Positions 12,727 to 23,104 of a stretch of 64,000 nt of DNA are shown piece after piece (position 1 is the stretch's first letter; every line of letters starts with the position of its first letter). The translations under genes were made by a program, and so were the position numbers. The stretch comes from an uncultured Sutterella sp. Its GTDB lineage: Bacteria > Pseudomonadota > Gammaproteobacteria > Burkholderiales > Burkholderiaceae_F. The notes beneath the pieces were generated by a model that saw nothing but the letters and a program-made list of their open reading frames with translations, was not told the DNA's origin and searched no databases. The DNA lies in contig CAJKCQ010000001.1 of assembly GCA_905198475.1 (NCBI GenBank), forward strand, positions 1 through 64,000. The letters are read 5' to 3'.

Positions 12727-13206
12727 ATGAGTGAAATTGAACTTTCGCGCAACGCGCGCCTCACGCTGCGCGCCGAGGCGCACCACCTCGATCCGGTCGT
12801 CCTGTTGGGCGCCAACGGTCTCACCGAAGCGGTGATGAAGGAGATCGACCGTGCGCTCAAGGCCCACGAGCTGATCAAGATCCGCGTGCCCACCGACGAC
12901 CGCGAGGAGCGCGAGGCGATCTTCGCGAAGGTGGCCGACGAATTGGGCGCCGCCCGCGTGCAGATGATCGGCAAGCTCCTCATCCTCTGGCGTCCGGCCG
13001 AGGATGAGGCCGACGCGCCCACCGCCGAGGAGTGGATCGCTCGTACGGCCGCGGCCGCCCGCGGCGAAGAGCCCGCGCAGAAGGCGAAGCCGAAGAAGGT
13101 CGCCTCGAAGAAGCCCGGCGAAAAGAAGAAGAAGGCCGAGCCGGCTCCGCGCCGCCGCGCCCGTCCGAAGACGAAGCGCACGACGAAGAAGGCGGCGCTC
13201 TCCTGA
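12727..13206 (+). CDS. yhbY: CRS1-YhbY domain RNA-binding protein
   Basis: 159 residues. The first 97 form the YhbY/CRM fold with LRAEAHHLDPVVLLGANGLT and the GxxG-like region, associated with the pre-50S ribosomal subunit. The remaining 60 residues form a Lys/Arg/Ala/Pro-rich tail absent from the E. coli protein (97 residues), presumably an added RNA-binding extension. It is divergent from rlmE, another 50S maturation gene. It starts with ATG 12727; upstream is AT-rich (AAAAATTTGTTGAGATTTT) with no strong Shine-Dalgarno. Confidence 0.92.
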   Translation: MSEIELSRNARLTLRAEAHHLDPVVLLGANGLTEAVMKEIDRALKAHELIKIRVPTDDREEREAIFAKVADELGAARVQMIGKLLILWRPAEDEADAPTAEEWIARTAAAARGEEPAQKAKPKKVASKKPGEKKKKAEPAPRRRARPKTKRTTKKAALS

Positions 13207-13224
13207 CGCTCCTCCCTCCAATTC

Positions 13225-13270
13225 AAAAAGGAGGCGCTCTCCCGTTCGAAGGGGGCGCCTCCTTTTCTTT
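13225..13270. terminator. Bidirectional terminator between yhbY and greA
   Basis: GGAGGCGC pairs with GCGCCTCC, with an A-tract before and CTTTTCTTTT after. It serves the convergent yhbY (plus) and greA (minus). Confidence 0.85.
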
Positions 13271-13310
13271 TGGGCCGGAGGGGCGGCGAGGAGCGGCGCG
13301 CCGGACGCGC

Positions 13311-13787
13311 TTACTTGTACTCGACCGCCTCGACCTCGAAGGTGACCTGCCCCTTCGGCGCCATGAACTTCACCGTGTCGCCCTCGCTCTTGCCGATCAG
13401 CGCGCGCGCGATCGGCGAGGAGACGGAGATGAGGTTGCGCTTGATGTCGGCCTCGTCGTCGCCCACGATCTGGTAGGTGACGTCGGCGTCCTCCTCCTCG
13501 TTGTAGAGCGTGACGGTCGCGCCGAAGACGATGCGGTCGCTCGCGACGGTCTTCGGGTCGATCACCTGCAGCGCGGGGATCTTGCCCTCGAGCTCGGCGA
13601 TGCGCCCCTCGATGTGACCCTGCTCCTCGCGGGCGGCGTCGTACTCGGCGTTCTCCGAGAGGTCGCCCTTTTCGCGGGCTTCGGCGATGGCGGCGACCAC
13701 GTTCGGGCGCGCGGTCTTCTTGAGGTACTCGAGTTCAGCCTTGAGCTTCGCCGCTCCGGCGGCGGTGATGGGAATGCGGTTGAGCAT
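13311..13787 (-). CDS. greA: Transcription elongation factor GreA
   Basis: 158 residues; binds the RNA polymerase secondary channel and stimulates cleavage of backtracked RNA. It has an N-terminal coiled-coil (residues 1-75) with the tip acidic pair in GDLSENAEYDAAREEQ, and a C-terminal FKBP-like domain ending TFEVEAVEYK. Length matches the family. It is last of the modD-recR-gmhA-greA run on the minus strand but is separated from gmhA by a terminator, so it probably has its own promoter. Confidence 0.95.
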   Translation of the reverse strand: MLNRIPITAAGAAKLKAELEYLKKTARPNVVAAIAEAREKGDLSENAEYDAAREEQGHIEGRIAELEGKIPALQVIDPKTVASDRIVFGATVTLYNEEEDADVTYQIVGDDEADIKRNLISVSSPIARALIGKSEGDTVKFMAPKGQVTFEVEAVEYK

Positions 13788-13880
13788 GTTTGGCTACCTA
13801 AAAACGTGTGGCTTGTGTTCAAGCCTGCGCGGCGCGCTTGGCGCTCCCGAGGGTCTTCCGGGACAAAGCGCGGCGCAGGT

Positions 13881-13918
13881 AAAAATTCAAGGGCGGCGCC
13901 TCAGTGAGCGCCGCCCTT
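13881..13918 (-). terminator. Intrinsic terminator after gmhA
   Basis: On the minus strand AAGGGCGGCGC pairs with GCGCCGCCCTT, followed by GAATTTTT, about 65 bp beyond the gmhA stop and upstream of greA. Confidence 0.85.
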
Positions 13919-13982
13919 GCCGTTGAATTCGTTGCAGGTCCGGATTTTAGCAAATCACGTCCGGACGGGCGCACCGGAGGGG

Positions 13983-14579
13983 CTATTCGCCGGCGTAGTT
14001 CTGCGGGTCGAGGCGGCGCTCCACGAGCTCGATGAGGATGTGGATGCACTTGATGTGGAGCTCCTGCACGCGGTCGGCCCAGCGGCCGCCGGGCGTGACG
14101 ATCGCGACGTCCGCGAGCTCCGTGATGGGCGAGCCGGCGCGGCCGGTGAGCGCCACCACCTTCACGCCCATGCGGCGGGCGGCTTCGGCCGCGCGCACGA
14201 CGTTGCGGCTCGTTCCCGAAGTGGTGATGCCGAGGAGCACGTCGCCCGGACGCGCGACGCCTTCGACGTAGCGCGAGAACACCTCCTCGTAGCCGAAGTC
14301 GTTGGCGACGCACGCGAGGTGCGAGGCGTCGGCGATCGCGGTCGCGGCGTAGGACCGGCGGTTCATGCGGTAGCGCCCGGTCATCTCCTCGGCGAAGTGC
14401 ATTGCGTCGCAGAGGCTGCCGCCGTTGCCGCAGGAGAAGATCCTGCCGCCCGCGCGGATCGTTTCGGCCATGAGCGCGCCGGCGGCGTCCACCGCCTCGA
14501 GCGCCGTCTCGTCGGCGAGAAGATGGTCGAGCGCCTCACGGGCCTCAAGAAGCGCAGCGCGCACGTGCTGGGAACTCAT
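13983..14579 (-). CDS. gmhA: SIS-domain phosphoheptose isomerase
   Basis: 198 residues; GmhA converts sedoheptulose-7-phosphate to D-glycero-D-manno-heptose-7-phosphate for the LPS inner core. It has the SIS signatures FSCGNGGSLCDAMHFAEEM, GITTSGTSRNVVRA and VVALTGRAGSP. The related DiaA (DnaA-binding) has the same fold; conservation of the Glu and His metal residues (AEEMTGRY, HIKCIHILIE) favours the isomerase. Start ATG 14579, followed downstream by its own terminator. Confidence 0.85.
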   Translation of the reverse strand: MSSQHVRAALLEAREALDHLLADETALEAVDAAGALMAETIRAGGRIFSCGNGGSLCDAMHFAEEMTGRYRMNRRSYAATAIADASHLACVANDFGYEEVFSRYVEGVARPGDVLLGITTSGTSRNVVRAAEAARRMGVKVVALTGRAGSPITELADVAIVTPGGRWADRVQELHIKCIHILIELVERRLDPQNYAGE

Positions 14580-14635
14580 GGAAGAGCGTCTCCGTGGGAG
14601 AAGAGGATGAAAGGTGAAGCGCGGAAGAGCTTCGT

Positions 14636-15256
14636 TCAGCCTTCGCGCCGGTCTTCGACCGCCGCGGCGATCGTCGCAAGGTCGGTGTACTCGATCTCGA
14701 GCCCCGAGGGCAGGCCGCGCGCGAGGCGCGTGATGCGCAGCCCCGGCCAGCGCTTCTTCACCGCGCCCATCAGATAGTACGCCGTGGCGTCGCCTTCGGG
14801 CGTATAGGAGGTGGCGACCACCACCTCGCGCAGCCCGTCCTCGGCGATCCCGGTCTCGATGCGCCCCATCAGGGCTGTAAGGCCGATTTCCTCGGGACCG
14901 GCGTCGTCAAGGGGCGAGAGGCGCCCCGAGAGCACAAAGTAGAGTCCCGGCCAGGAGAGCGACGCGTCGAGCGCCATCTGGTCTTGCACGCTCTCGACCA
15001 CGCAAAGGAGCGACCGGTCGCGCGATTCGTCCGCGCAGGTCGCGCAGAGCTCCGTCTCGCACCAGGTGCGGCAGAGCCTGCAGCGGCGCACGCGGGAGGC
15101 GGCGCCCAATGCCCGGCCGAGCGCCTCGAGCTTCGGGCGGTTCGCGGGTTCGAGGAGGAAGAAGGCCGCGCGCTGCGCGCTCCTCGGTCCATACCCGGGG
15201 AGCGCCTCGAGCGCCCGGATGAGGGCCTCGAGCGCCGGAGAGGGCGTGAGCGCCAT
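14636..15256 (-). CDS. recR: Recombination mediator RecR
   Basis: 206 residues; works with RecO/RecF to load RecA at gaps. An HhH motif (LPGYGPRSAQRAAFFLL) is followed by a four-cysteine zinc finger (CRLCRTWCETELCATC), a Toprim domain (LCVVESVQD, the SGRLSPLDDAGPEEIGL region) and a Walker-like C-terminal segment. Its ATG overlaps the modD stop by one base (TGATG), so translation is coupled to modD. It belongs to the conserved dnaX-ybaB-recR cluster. Confidence 0.95.
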   Translation of the reverse strand: MALTPSPALEALIRALEALPGYGPRSAQRAAFFLLEPANRPKLEALGRALGAASRVRRCRLCRTWCETELCATCADESRDRSLLCVVESVQDQMALDASLSWPGLYFVLSGRLSPLDDAGPEEIGLTALMGRIETGIAEDGLREVVVATSYTPEGDATAYYLMGAVKKRWPGLRITRLARGLPSGLEIEYTDLATIAAAVEDRREG

Positions 15257-16107
15257 CAGCGGCCTCCTTCAAGGCGCGAGAAGGCCATCTTCACGTCCTG
15301 GGGCTCGGCCCAATAGGGCCAGCTCGTCACCAGGATGTCCGCGCCCGCGCGGGCGTAGTCCGCGGCGTTCGCGCCCTTGACGCCGCCCGCGGCCGAAACG
15401 ACGAGCGCGGGATTAAGGGCGCGCGCGGCCGGGATGAATTCGGCAAGCGCCGCAGGCGTGAAGCGCTCGCACTGCACGATGTCGGCGCCCATGCGCACGA
15501 AGGCGAGGCCTTCTTCGGGCGAGGCGGCCTCAACGGCCGCCTTGCGCTCGGGGCTGCGCGCCTTGAGGCGGGCGAACGCCGCCGGGAAGTCGCCGCAGAA
15601 GACGCGGTGCTGGTCAAAGACGAGGATGGAGTCGGAGAGCCCGAGCCGGTGCACGATGCCGCCCCCCGCGGCGAGCCCGGCGAGCGCGATGCGCTTCCCG
15701 CCCGGCCAGTGCTTGCGGGTGCCCGCGACCTGGACGGCCGGGCGCACGGCCTGCGCGCGCTCGACCATGAGGCGGGTCCGCGCGGCGACGCCGCCCGCGT
15801 ACTCCATCACGCACTGCGCGGTCTTGTAGACGGCGTGGAGCGCCGCGGCGGATCCCTCAGCCCGGAGAATGGGCTCGCCCGCCTCGACCAGGGCGCCGTC
15901 TTCGCGGAGCACTTCGACCCGGGCCCCCGCACGGCGCAGGAGCGCTGCGGCGATGCCCGCCCCGGCAACGACGCCGGGCGCCTTGAGCGCGGCGGTGACG
16001 CGCCCGGGTTGGGCGCCGATGCCGAGGCCCTCGGTCGTGAGGTCCTCGTAAGGCCGGTCGTCAAAAAGAAGCGAATCAATCCAGTCGAGGGGTTCGAGCG
16101 TCGTCAT
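15256..16107 (-). CDS. modD: ModD-like molybdenum-locus protein (NadC paralogue)
   Basis: A 283-residue member of the nicotinate-nucleotide pyrophosphorylase fold. The opening LFDDRPYEDLTTEGLGIG and the KHWPGGKRIALAGLAAGGG and FTPAALAEFIPAARAL regions fit ModD rather than true NadC. ModD genes are usually found with molybdate transport genes; the biochemical role is unproven. Here it is fused by a one-base overlap to recR and sits between ybaB and recR, not with modABC. This organism has at least one molybdoenzyme (47-49 kb), so a link to molybdenum use is plausible. A divergent NadC is the alternative. Confidence 0.75.
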   Translation of the reverse strand: MTTLEPLDWIDSLLFDDRPYEDLTTEGLGIGAQPGRVTAALKAPGVVAGAGIAAALLRRAGARVEVLREDGALVEAGEPILRAEGSAAALHAVYKTAQCVMEYAGGVAARTRLMVERAQAVRPAVQVAGTRKHWPGGKRIALAGLAAGGGIVHRLGLSDSILVFDQHRVFCGDFPAAFARLKARSPERKAAVEAASPEEGLAFVRMGADIVQCERFTPAALAEFIPAARALNPALVVSAAGGVKGANAADYARAGADILVTSWPYWAEPQDVKMAFSRLEGGR

Positions 16108-16256
16108 GAGTGGGTCTTGCTTCGGGCGCCTCCTCTCGAGGAGGCGGCCCGGAAACGAAGAAACGCTCCGGCCGACCGGGCGAGCGGCCGACGCCGAAGC
16201 GTCTCTTCATAGGTCCGGAGGGAGTGCCTCCCGCCGGTCGTGCCTTTCCGAAATGA

Positions 16257-16589
16257 TCAGAAGGGGAGCTTCATCCCCGGGGGGAGCGGAACGGCCTGGC
16301 GCATCGCGGCCTCGCTCTTCTCGCGGCAGACGGCCTCGGCGTTGTTGACGGCGAGCACGATCAGATCCTCGAGCATCTCGACGTCCTCCGGGTCCACGAC
16401 GCTCGGGTCGATCGAGATCTTGCGGCACTCGTGGCCGCCCGTGATCGTCGCCTTCACGGCGCCGTTGCCGGCCTCGCCCGTGAACTCCATCGCCTTGAGC
16501 TCTTCCTGAACCTTGGCGAGCTTCTGCTGCATCTTCTGGGCCTGGGCCATCAGTCCGCCCATGCCGCCCATGCCGCCCATGTTGCGCAT
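16257..16589 (-). CDS. ybaB: YbaB/EbfC nucleoid-associated protein
   Basis: A 110-residue dimeric DNA-binding protein. It starts with a Gly/Met repeat (MRNMGGMGGMGGLMAQ), then the coiled-coil QAQKMQQKLAKVQEEL, the ITGGHECRKISIDPSVVD core and the PLPPGMKLPF end typical of the family. Start ATG 16589 has a GGAGAAAC site. It is downstream of dnaX, as in most bacteria. Confidence 0.93.
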   Translation of the reverse strand: MRNMGGMGGMGGLMAQAQKMQQKLAKVQEELKAMEFTGEAGNGAVKATITGGHECRKISIDPSVVDPEDVEMLEDLIVLAVNNAEAVCREKSEAAMRQAVPLPPGMKLPF

Positions 16590-17065
16590 GCTGTTTCTCC
16601 GAGAAACGTGGATCAAAAAAATTCTTTCTGCCGCGGGAGGCGGCGCACTACTTCGCCGCCGGGTCGAGCGCCTCGACGGACGCCTCGTCCACGGCGCCGT
16701 CGAAGCGGCGCACGATCTCCTCGACCACCGGATCGCGCCGGAAGCGCTCGACGAGCGCACTGCGCTCGGCCGCCTTCTGCGCGCGCACCGCGTCGGCGAC
16801 GGTCGAACCCGCCTCCGCGTCGCCCGCCTCGAAGACCACCCGGAAGGGGCGGCCGAGCCAGGCCGACACCCGCTCTTCGAGAAGCCGCCGGTTGGCGTCC
16901 GTGAGGAGCGAATGCACGCCGAGGCGCAATTGTACGCGACCGGGCTCGAGCGCAATCACCTGCGACTGGGACGCGAGCGACTTCAGGGGGCCCATGAGCC
17001 CCGCTCCCTCGATGATGTCCCGCCAGCTGAGGGGCGCCCGTCGTGCGGGCGCTCCGGGGAGCGCG

Positions 17066-18409
<1,344 letters not shown>

Positions 18410-18518
18410 GGGGGCGGAGGAGATGGAATGAAAGCCGTTCAACGCCGGACATTCTAACGGAGGGCGCCCCACCCCCTCCCCGGCCACGCCGCTCCCCCGC
18501 CGTGCGCCACTGCATTTC

Positions 18519-18532
18519 GTTCGACATCGAAC
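18519..18532. repeat. 14-bp palindrome between dnaX and ffs
   Basis: GTTCGA, two bases, TCGAAC, lying 18 bp beyond the 3' end of the 4.5S RNA. It has no U-tract on either strand, so it may be a processing or termination aid for ffs or an operator for dnaX. Confidence 0.4.
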
Positions 18533-18549
18533 AAAATAGGCATGAGAAT

Positions 18550-18645
18550 GGCGAGCCTTGTCCTCGGCACTGCACGCACACCGGTATGGCTGCTTCGTTC
18601 CCGACCTGACCAGGTTTCCGGGACGCGCATGCGAGGGGACCCGCC
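18550..18645 (-). ncRNA. ffs: 4.5S signal recognition particle RNA
   Basis: About 96 nt. The apical loop region reads CCTGGTCAGGTCGGGAACGA then AGCAGCC, the universally conserved SRP domain IV (symmetric loop plus GGAA-type tetraloop; here GGAA is within CGGGAACG). The ends pair (GGCGGGT with a GCTCGCC-type 3' strand). Binds Ffh for cotranslational targeting. It is preceded by a good sigma-70 promoter and lies just upstream of dnaX, its common position. Ends are inferred from pairing and could be off by a few bases. Confidence 0.93.
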
Positions 18646-18654
18646 AAGCTCAGG

Positions 18655-18683
18655 AGTATAGGGTAGGCGCGGCGGATTTGCAA
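18655..18683 (-). promoter_or_regulatory. Sigma-70 promoter of ffs
   Basis: The -35 TTGCAA (18683-18678), 17-bp spacer and -10 TATACT (18660-18655) place the start about 8-10 bp before the predicted 5' end of 4.5S RNA. Confidence 0.8.
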
Positions 18684-19098
18684 AAGATTGCTTCCCTCGG
18701 CCCCGCGCCGCCTGTTGGGGCGCCGGGCGAGGTGCTACTATTCGAGCCGTTCCTTTGTCGGGCCCGCCGGCCCGGGCGCGCACGCGGACTTCGTCCTGGT
18801 TCTTCCGGACCTCCCGCCGCCCCAACTCCTCCTTCGCCGGCGCTCAAGGGCCCCTTCCTCCCGGCTTCCGGCCTCCTCCCCCTCCGTGCACGCAGATGCG
18901 CGTCGAACGCGGGACGCCCGGACCTCCGCCGGAGGCGAAGAAGACAACACGCATTCATGATCCCGACTCCCGGGGGCGAAGCCGCCCGGAGCGTGCGGCA
19001 GTCCCGGAGCGGGCGCCGCCGCGCCCGCAGCCTCCCGCGCAGGAACTCCGCCTGCGCGCCGTCCGCCCGGGGGCGCAATCCATTTGAGGAGCAACGCA
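18684..19098. other. ffs-trxA intergenic stretch
   Basis: About 415 bp without a supported gene. Several overlapping GC-rich open frames on both strands show no family resemblance. A TACTAT (18736-18741) could be a weak -10 for trxA; no good -35 accompanies it. A GAGGAG site at 19086-19091 serves trxA. Confidence 0.5.
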
Positions 19099-19419
19099 AT
19101 GAGCGAAATCCTTCACATCACCGACGCCGACTTCGATCAGACCATCAAGAGCGACGTCACCGTCTTCGTGGACTTCTGGGCGCCGTGGTGCGGCCCCTGC
19201 CGCATGCTCGCGCCGCGCCTTGAGGAGGCGGCCGACCTCTACGACGGCCGTGCCGTCATCGCCAAGTACGACTGCGACGTCTCCTCGGAGAAGGCCGCCC
19301 AGTACGGCGTGCGCGGCATCCCGACGATCATCGCCTTCAAGAAGGGCGAGCTCCTCGACCAGCGCTCCGGCGCCTGCGACCAGGCGACGCTCAACGCCTT
19401 CATCGAAAAGAACCTCTGA
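19099..19419 (+). CDS. trxA: Thioredoxin 1
   Basis: A 106-residue cytoplasmic disulfide reductant with active site WAPWCGPCRM (Cys31/Cys34), reduced by TrxB. The cis-Pro loop is VRGIPTIIAFKKGE. Start ATG 19099 with GAGGAG upstream. It is followed by rho, a widely conserved trxA-rho pairing, across a 261-bp C-rich leader. Confidence 0.95.
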   Translation: MSEILHITDADFDQTIKSDVTVFVDFWAPWCGPCRMLAPRLEEAADLYDGRAVIAKYDCDVSSEKAAQYGVRGIPTIIAFKKGELLDQRSGACDQATLNAFIEKNL

Positions 19420-19680
19420 GGCGCCCTCCGCCTCCTACAGGCCCCGCGAAGCCCGCGGGGCCCGCGGCCGGCGCGGCCGCCCGCCCGCACATGAAGAGCG
19501 GCCGCCGCCGGGCCCTTCCTCCCCCGGCGCCGCCCCCTGAACCGCGCCCCGCACCGTCTTCCACACCAAAAAACACCGCGCGCCCCGAAGCCCCCCCCCC
19601 TTCGCCTCCCCTGAAGGCGGGCGTCCCCGTCAGGGACCTCAATTCCTCCGGCCGGCGGCGCACGACGCACACCGATCCCC
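19420..19680 (+). promoter_or_regulatory. C-rich rho leader, probable Rho-utilisation region
   Basis: 261 bp between trxA and rho. The part around 19510-19617 is strongly C-rich and relatively poor in G, with pyrimidine-C dinucleotides and a run of nine C. Such composition suits Rho binding to RNA, and rho genes elsewhere are autoregulated through their leaders. No intrinsic terminator was found here. The role is an inference. Confidence 0.45.
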
Positions 19681-20937
19681 ATGCATCTCTCGGACCTCAA
19701 AGCCCTACACGTCACGCAGCTCCTCGACATGGCCGCCGCGCTCGAAGTCGAAAACGCCCAGCGCATGCGCAAGCAGGAGCTGATGTACGCCATTCTCAAG
19801 AAGAAGGCGAAGCAGGGCGAAACGATCTACGGCGACGGCACGCTCGAAATCCTGCCCGACGGCTTCGGCTTCCTGCGCTGCCCCGACACGAGCTACCTCG
19901 CGAGCACAGACGACATCTACATCTCGCCCTCGCAGATCCGCCGCTTCAACCTGCACACCGGCGACTCGATCGAAGGCGAGGTGCGCATCCCCAAGGAGGG
20001 CGAGCGCTACTTCGCCCTCGTGCGCGTGGACAATGTCAACGGGCTGCCGCCCGAGGCGCTCAAGCACCGCATGCTCTTCGAGAACCTCACGCCGATCTTC
20101 CCGAACGAGCCTCTCGTGCTCGAGCGCGACATGCGCGGCGACGAGAACCTCACGGGCCGCATCATCGACATGATCGCCCCGATCGGCAAAGGCCAGCGCT
20201 CGCTCATCGTCGCGCCTCCGAAGTCCGGCAAGACGGTGCTGCTGCAGCACATCGCCCACGCCATCGCGACGAACTACCCCGACGTCGTGCTCATGGTGCT
20301 CCTCGTCAATGAACGCCCCGAGGAAGTGACCGAAATGCAGCGCACGATCCGCGGCGAAGTGGTCGCCGCCACCTTCGACGAACCGGCCGTGCGCCACGTG
20401 CAGGTCGCCGAGATGGTGATCGAAAAGGCGAAGCGCCTCGCAGAGTCCAAGCGCGACGTCGTCGTGCTCCTCGACTCGATCACGCGCCTCGCGCGCGCCT
20501 ACAACCAAGTGATTCCCTCTTCGGGCAAGGTCCTCACGGGCGGCGTGGACGCCAACGCCCTCGAGCGCCCGAAGCGCATCTTCGGCGCGGCGCGCAAGAT
20601 CGAGGAGGGCGGCTCGCTCACGATCATCGGCACGGCCCTGATCGACACGGGCTCGCGCATGGACGACGTGATCTACGAGGAGTTCAAGGGCACGGGCAAC
20701 AACGAAATCCACCTTGAGCGCCGCATGGCCGAGAAGCGCGTCTACCCGGCGATCAACCTCAACCGCTCGGGCACCCGCCGCGAGGAGCTTCTCCTCAAGC
20801 CCGACGTGCTCCAGAAGGTCTGGGTGCTGCGCAAGTTCCTCTACGACATGGACGAGCTCGAGGCGATGGAGTTCCTTCTCGACAAGCTCAAGGCGACGAA
20901 GACCAACGCCGAATTCTTCGACGCGATGAAGAAGTAG
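19681..20937 (+). CDS. rho: Transcription termination factor Rho
   Basis: A 418-residue hexameric RNA helicase. The N-terminal domain ([20 protein letters not shown]) leads to the cold-shock-like primary RNA site ([11 protein letters not shown], then a [20 protein letters not shown] segment). The ATPase core has Walker [13 protein letters not shown], Walker [17 protein letters not shown], the Q-loop [11 protein letters not shown] and the R-loop GTGNNEIHL. Length is the E. coli length. The start ATG 19681 is unambiguous. A strong intrinsic terminator follows. Confidence 0.97.
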   Translation: MHLSDLKALHVTQLLDMAAALEVENAQRMRKQELMYAILKKKAKQGETIYGDGTLEILPDGFGFLRCPDTSYLASTDDIYISPSQIRRFNLHTGDSIEGEVRIPKEGERYFALVRVDNVNGLPPEALKHRMLFENLTPIFPNEPLVLERDMRGDENLTGRIIDMIAPIGKGQRSLIVAPPKSGKTVLLQHIAHAIATNYPDVVLMVLLVNERPEEVTEMQRTIRGEVVAATFDEPAVRHVQVAEMVIEKAKRLAESKRDVVVLLDSITRLARAYNQVIPSSGKVLTGGVDANALERPKRIFGAARKIEEGGSLTIIGTALIDTGSRMDDVIYEEFKGTGNNEIHLERRMAEKRVYPAINLNRSGTRREELLLKPDVLQKVWVLRKFLYDMDELEAMEFLLDKLKATKTNAEFFDAMKK

Positions 20938-20990
20938 TCCCTCACTTTCCCGCGCAGAGCCGCCGGCTCCGCGGGGGAAAGGCCGGATGC

Positions 20991-21041
20991 ACGGACGCCG
21001 CGCTCCCCCGGTCTTCCGGGAGGGCGCGGCGTCCGTTTTTT
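20991..21041 (+). terminator. Intrinsic terminator of rho
   Basis: ACGGACGCCGCGC pairs with GCGCGGCGTCCGT, followed by TTTTTT. It also forms on the minus strand near the end of hemD, but without a U-tract there. Confidence 0.92.
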
Positions 21042-21060
21042 GCGGGGCTTCGAGGTACGG

Positions 21061-21861
21061 TCAGTCCGCGTCGGCGAGGTGCGCGAGGATGTGGGCGCGC
21101 ACCGATTCGTCCTCCGGTTCGGTGAGCTCGATCTTCGTGAAGCCGGCCTCGCCGAGGCGCGCCACGATTCTCGGGTGGATCGTCACCGCCACGCCCGAGG
21201 TGATCCAGTCGCGGGCTTCGGGGACCGGGCGCACGGCGTGCATGAGCACGTCCACCGCGTCGGTGCTCGTGATGTAGACCACGGGCGCGGAACTCGACGC
21301 GGCGCGGCGCAGCTGCCGCAGCGCCTGAGCGGAGAGTTCGAGCGGCACACGCACGTAGGCGCAGAGCACGACCACGTCGCTGCCGATGCGGCGAAACTGC
21401 TCGGGCAGCCATTCGCGGCCGGTCTGACCGCGCAGAAAGAGCACGCGCGAAGGCGCGCCGTGCGCCTGCACAATCGGCCAGAGCGCCTCGGAGCCCGAAT
21501 GCTCCGCGTCGCCCTCGGGGTAGATGAGCTTCACGCCGTCGCCCCAGGCCGCGCGGATCACCCGTGCGGTTCCCTCGCCCACCGTGGCGAGCGTGATGTG
21601 CTCGGGCCACTCGCGCACCCAGTGCGCGACCGCCGTGACGGCGGCCGGACTCGGGAGCACGACCATCTCGACGTCGTCGAGGTGCGCGAGCCGGTCGGCA
21701 ACGAGCTCGGTGTGCTGCGGCAGTTCGATCGTGAAGGCGGGCCAGCGCCAGACGTCGCGGCAGTCCGGGCGCAGAAGCTCCGCGAGGCGGTTGTTCGCCT
21801 CGCCGGGTCGCATGAGGATCACCGGGCGCGTGCGCGCCGGTGCGGCAGTGTTTTCAGTCAT
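21061..21861 (-). CDS. hemD: Uroporphyrinogen-III synthase
   Basis: 266 residues; cyclises hydroxymethylbilane with D-ring inversion in haem synthesis. The family diverges strongly, but the two-domain pattern ([13 protein letters not shown] at the start, [53 protein letters not shown]) and its position after hemC support the call. Its ATG overlaps the hemC stop by four bases (ATGA), so translation is coupled. Confidence 0.88.
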   Translation of the reverse strand: MTENTAAPARTRPVILMRPGEANNRLAELLRPDCRDVWRWPAFTIELPQHTELVADRLAHLDDVEMVVLPSPAAVTAVAHWVREWPEHITLATVGEGTARVIRAAWGDGVKLIYPEGDAEHSGSEALWPIVQAHGAPSRVLFLRGQTGREWLPEQFRRIGSDVVVLCAYVRVPLELSAQALRQLRRAASSSAPVVYITSTDAVDVLMHAVRPVPEARDWITSGVAVTIHPRIVARLGEAGFTKIELTEPEDESVRAHILAHLADAD

Positions 21862-22787
21862 CCGAGACAGGCCTTGAGATAATCTTCCGCGCCCTGACGA
21901 CGCAGATCTTCAACGACGGCGGCGGCAATCGCCTCCGGATCCGAAACGGGGCCGCGGGCCTCGGAGAATACCGCTTCGCCGATGTGGTGGTTGCCGACGA
22001 GCGCGCGCAGCCAGAGCTCGTCGCCCTCGACCACGGCGTAGGCGGCGAGCGGCACCTGGCAGGAGCCGCCCATGGCGCGCGAGACGGCGCGCTCGGCCGT
22101 GCAGCATGCGCGCGTCGCCGGGCAGTTGATGAAGGTGAGCGCCTGCTTCATCTTCTCGTCACCCGCACGGATCTCGATGCCGAGCGCGCCCTGGCCGGGC
22201 GAGGGCAGGCTCACCTCGGCGGGAATGATCTGGCGGATGCGCTCGGCGAGGCCGAGGCGCTTCAGGCCCGCGGAAGCCATCACGAGCGCGTCGAACTGCC
22301 CTTCGTCGAGCTTGCGCAGACGCGTGCCGACGTTGCCGCGGATCGGGAGCACCTCGAGGTGCGGGTAGCGCATGCGCAGCATCAGTTCGCGGCGCAGACT
22401 CGCCGTGCCCACGCGCGCGCCGCGCGGCATCTCGTCGAGCGAGGCGTACTTGGGCGAGACGAAGGCGTCGCGCGGATCCTCGCGCTCGGAGACGGCGACA
22501 AGTTCGAACCCCTCGGGGAGCTCCATCGGCACGTCCTTGAGCGAATGGACCGCGAGGTCCGCCTCGCCGCGCTGCATCGCCGCCTCGAGCTCCTTCACGA
22601 AAAGGCCCTTGCCGCCCACCTTCGAGAGCGTACGGTCGAGGATCTGGTCGCCGCGGGTCGTCATGCCGAGGAGCTCGACCTCGGCGCCCGGATAGCGGCC
22701 GCGCAGAAGGGCCTGAACGTGCAGGGCCTGCCACATGGCAAGCGGACTTTCTCGGGTGGCGATGACGCAGCGGTCGAACTGGGGCAT
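21858..22787 (-). CDS. hemC: Porphobilinogen deaminase
   Basis: 309 residues; assembles four porphobilinogens into hydroxymethylbilane. Motifs: [49 protein letters not shown] and [20 protein letters not shown]. The dipyrromethane cofactor Cys is in [13 protein letters not shown]. The start ATG 22785-22787 is clear; longer readings add unrelated sequence. It forms an operon with hemD and is divergent from the L31 gene. Confidence 0.96.
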   Translation of the reverse strand: MPQFDRCVIATRESPLAMWQALHVQALLRGRYPGAEVELLGMTTRGDQILDRTLSKVGGKGLFVKELEAAMQRGEADLAVHSLKDVPMELPEGFELVAVSEREDPRDAFVSPKYASLDEMPRGARVGTASLRRELMLRMRYPHLEVLPIRGNVGTRLRKLDEGQFDALVMASAGLKRLGLAERIRQIIPAEVSLPSPGQGALGIEIRAGDEKMKQALTFINCPATRACCTAERAVSRAMGGSCQVPLAAYAVVEGDELWLRALVGNHHIGEAVFSEARGPVSDPEAIAAAVVEDLRRQGAEDYLKACLG

Positions 22788-22956
22788 GGTGTGTTCTTTT
22801 CTTCTACGAGGCGTTCGCCGGCCGAGCGCACCGCGCGTCCGTCCGGAACTCCTCTTGGGAAGAGGAATTCTAAACAGGGACGGCGCAGGCAACCTTAAAG
22901 ACCGTCCTGCGGCGCCCCTCCGGACATGAACGCCTCGAAAAGAAGCGCTGAGACGC

Positions 22957-22985
22957 TTGCAAGCGCGGGGCGCTTGAACGATAAT
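22957..22985 (+). promoter_or_regulatory. Sigma-70 promoter of the L31 gene
   Basis: TTGCAA (22957-22962), a 17-bp spacer and GATAAT (22980-22985). This predicts a transcript with a leader of about 110 nt before rpmE2. The rest of the 317-bp hemC/rpmE2 gap holds nothing else I can identify. Confidence 0.7.
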
Positions 22986-23104
22986 CGCGCGTCTTCCCAG
23001 TTGGCACGTGGGCCGGCATGCCCGTCTTAAGACCTTCCCTTCATGAAGGCCGACGCGCAAGGCCGCCAGGGCGACCGACACCATAACTAGGAAAGTTCTT
23101 TCAA

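Noticed and set aside
18688..19087. Several overlapping frames of 90-150 codons upstream of trxA
   Set aside because: No ribosome sites, Arg/Pro/Ala-only composition, mutually overlapping; treated as non-coding.
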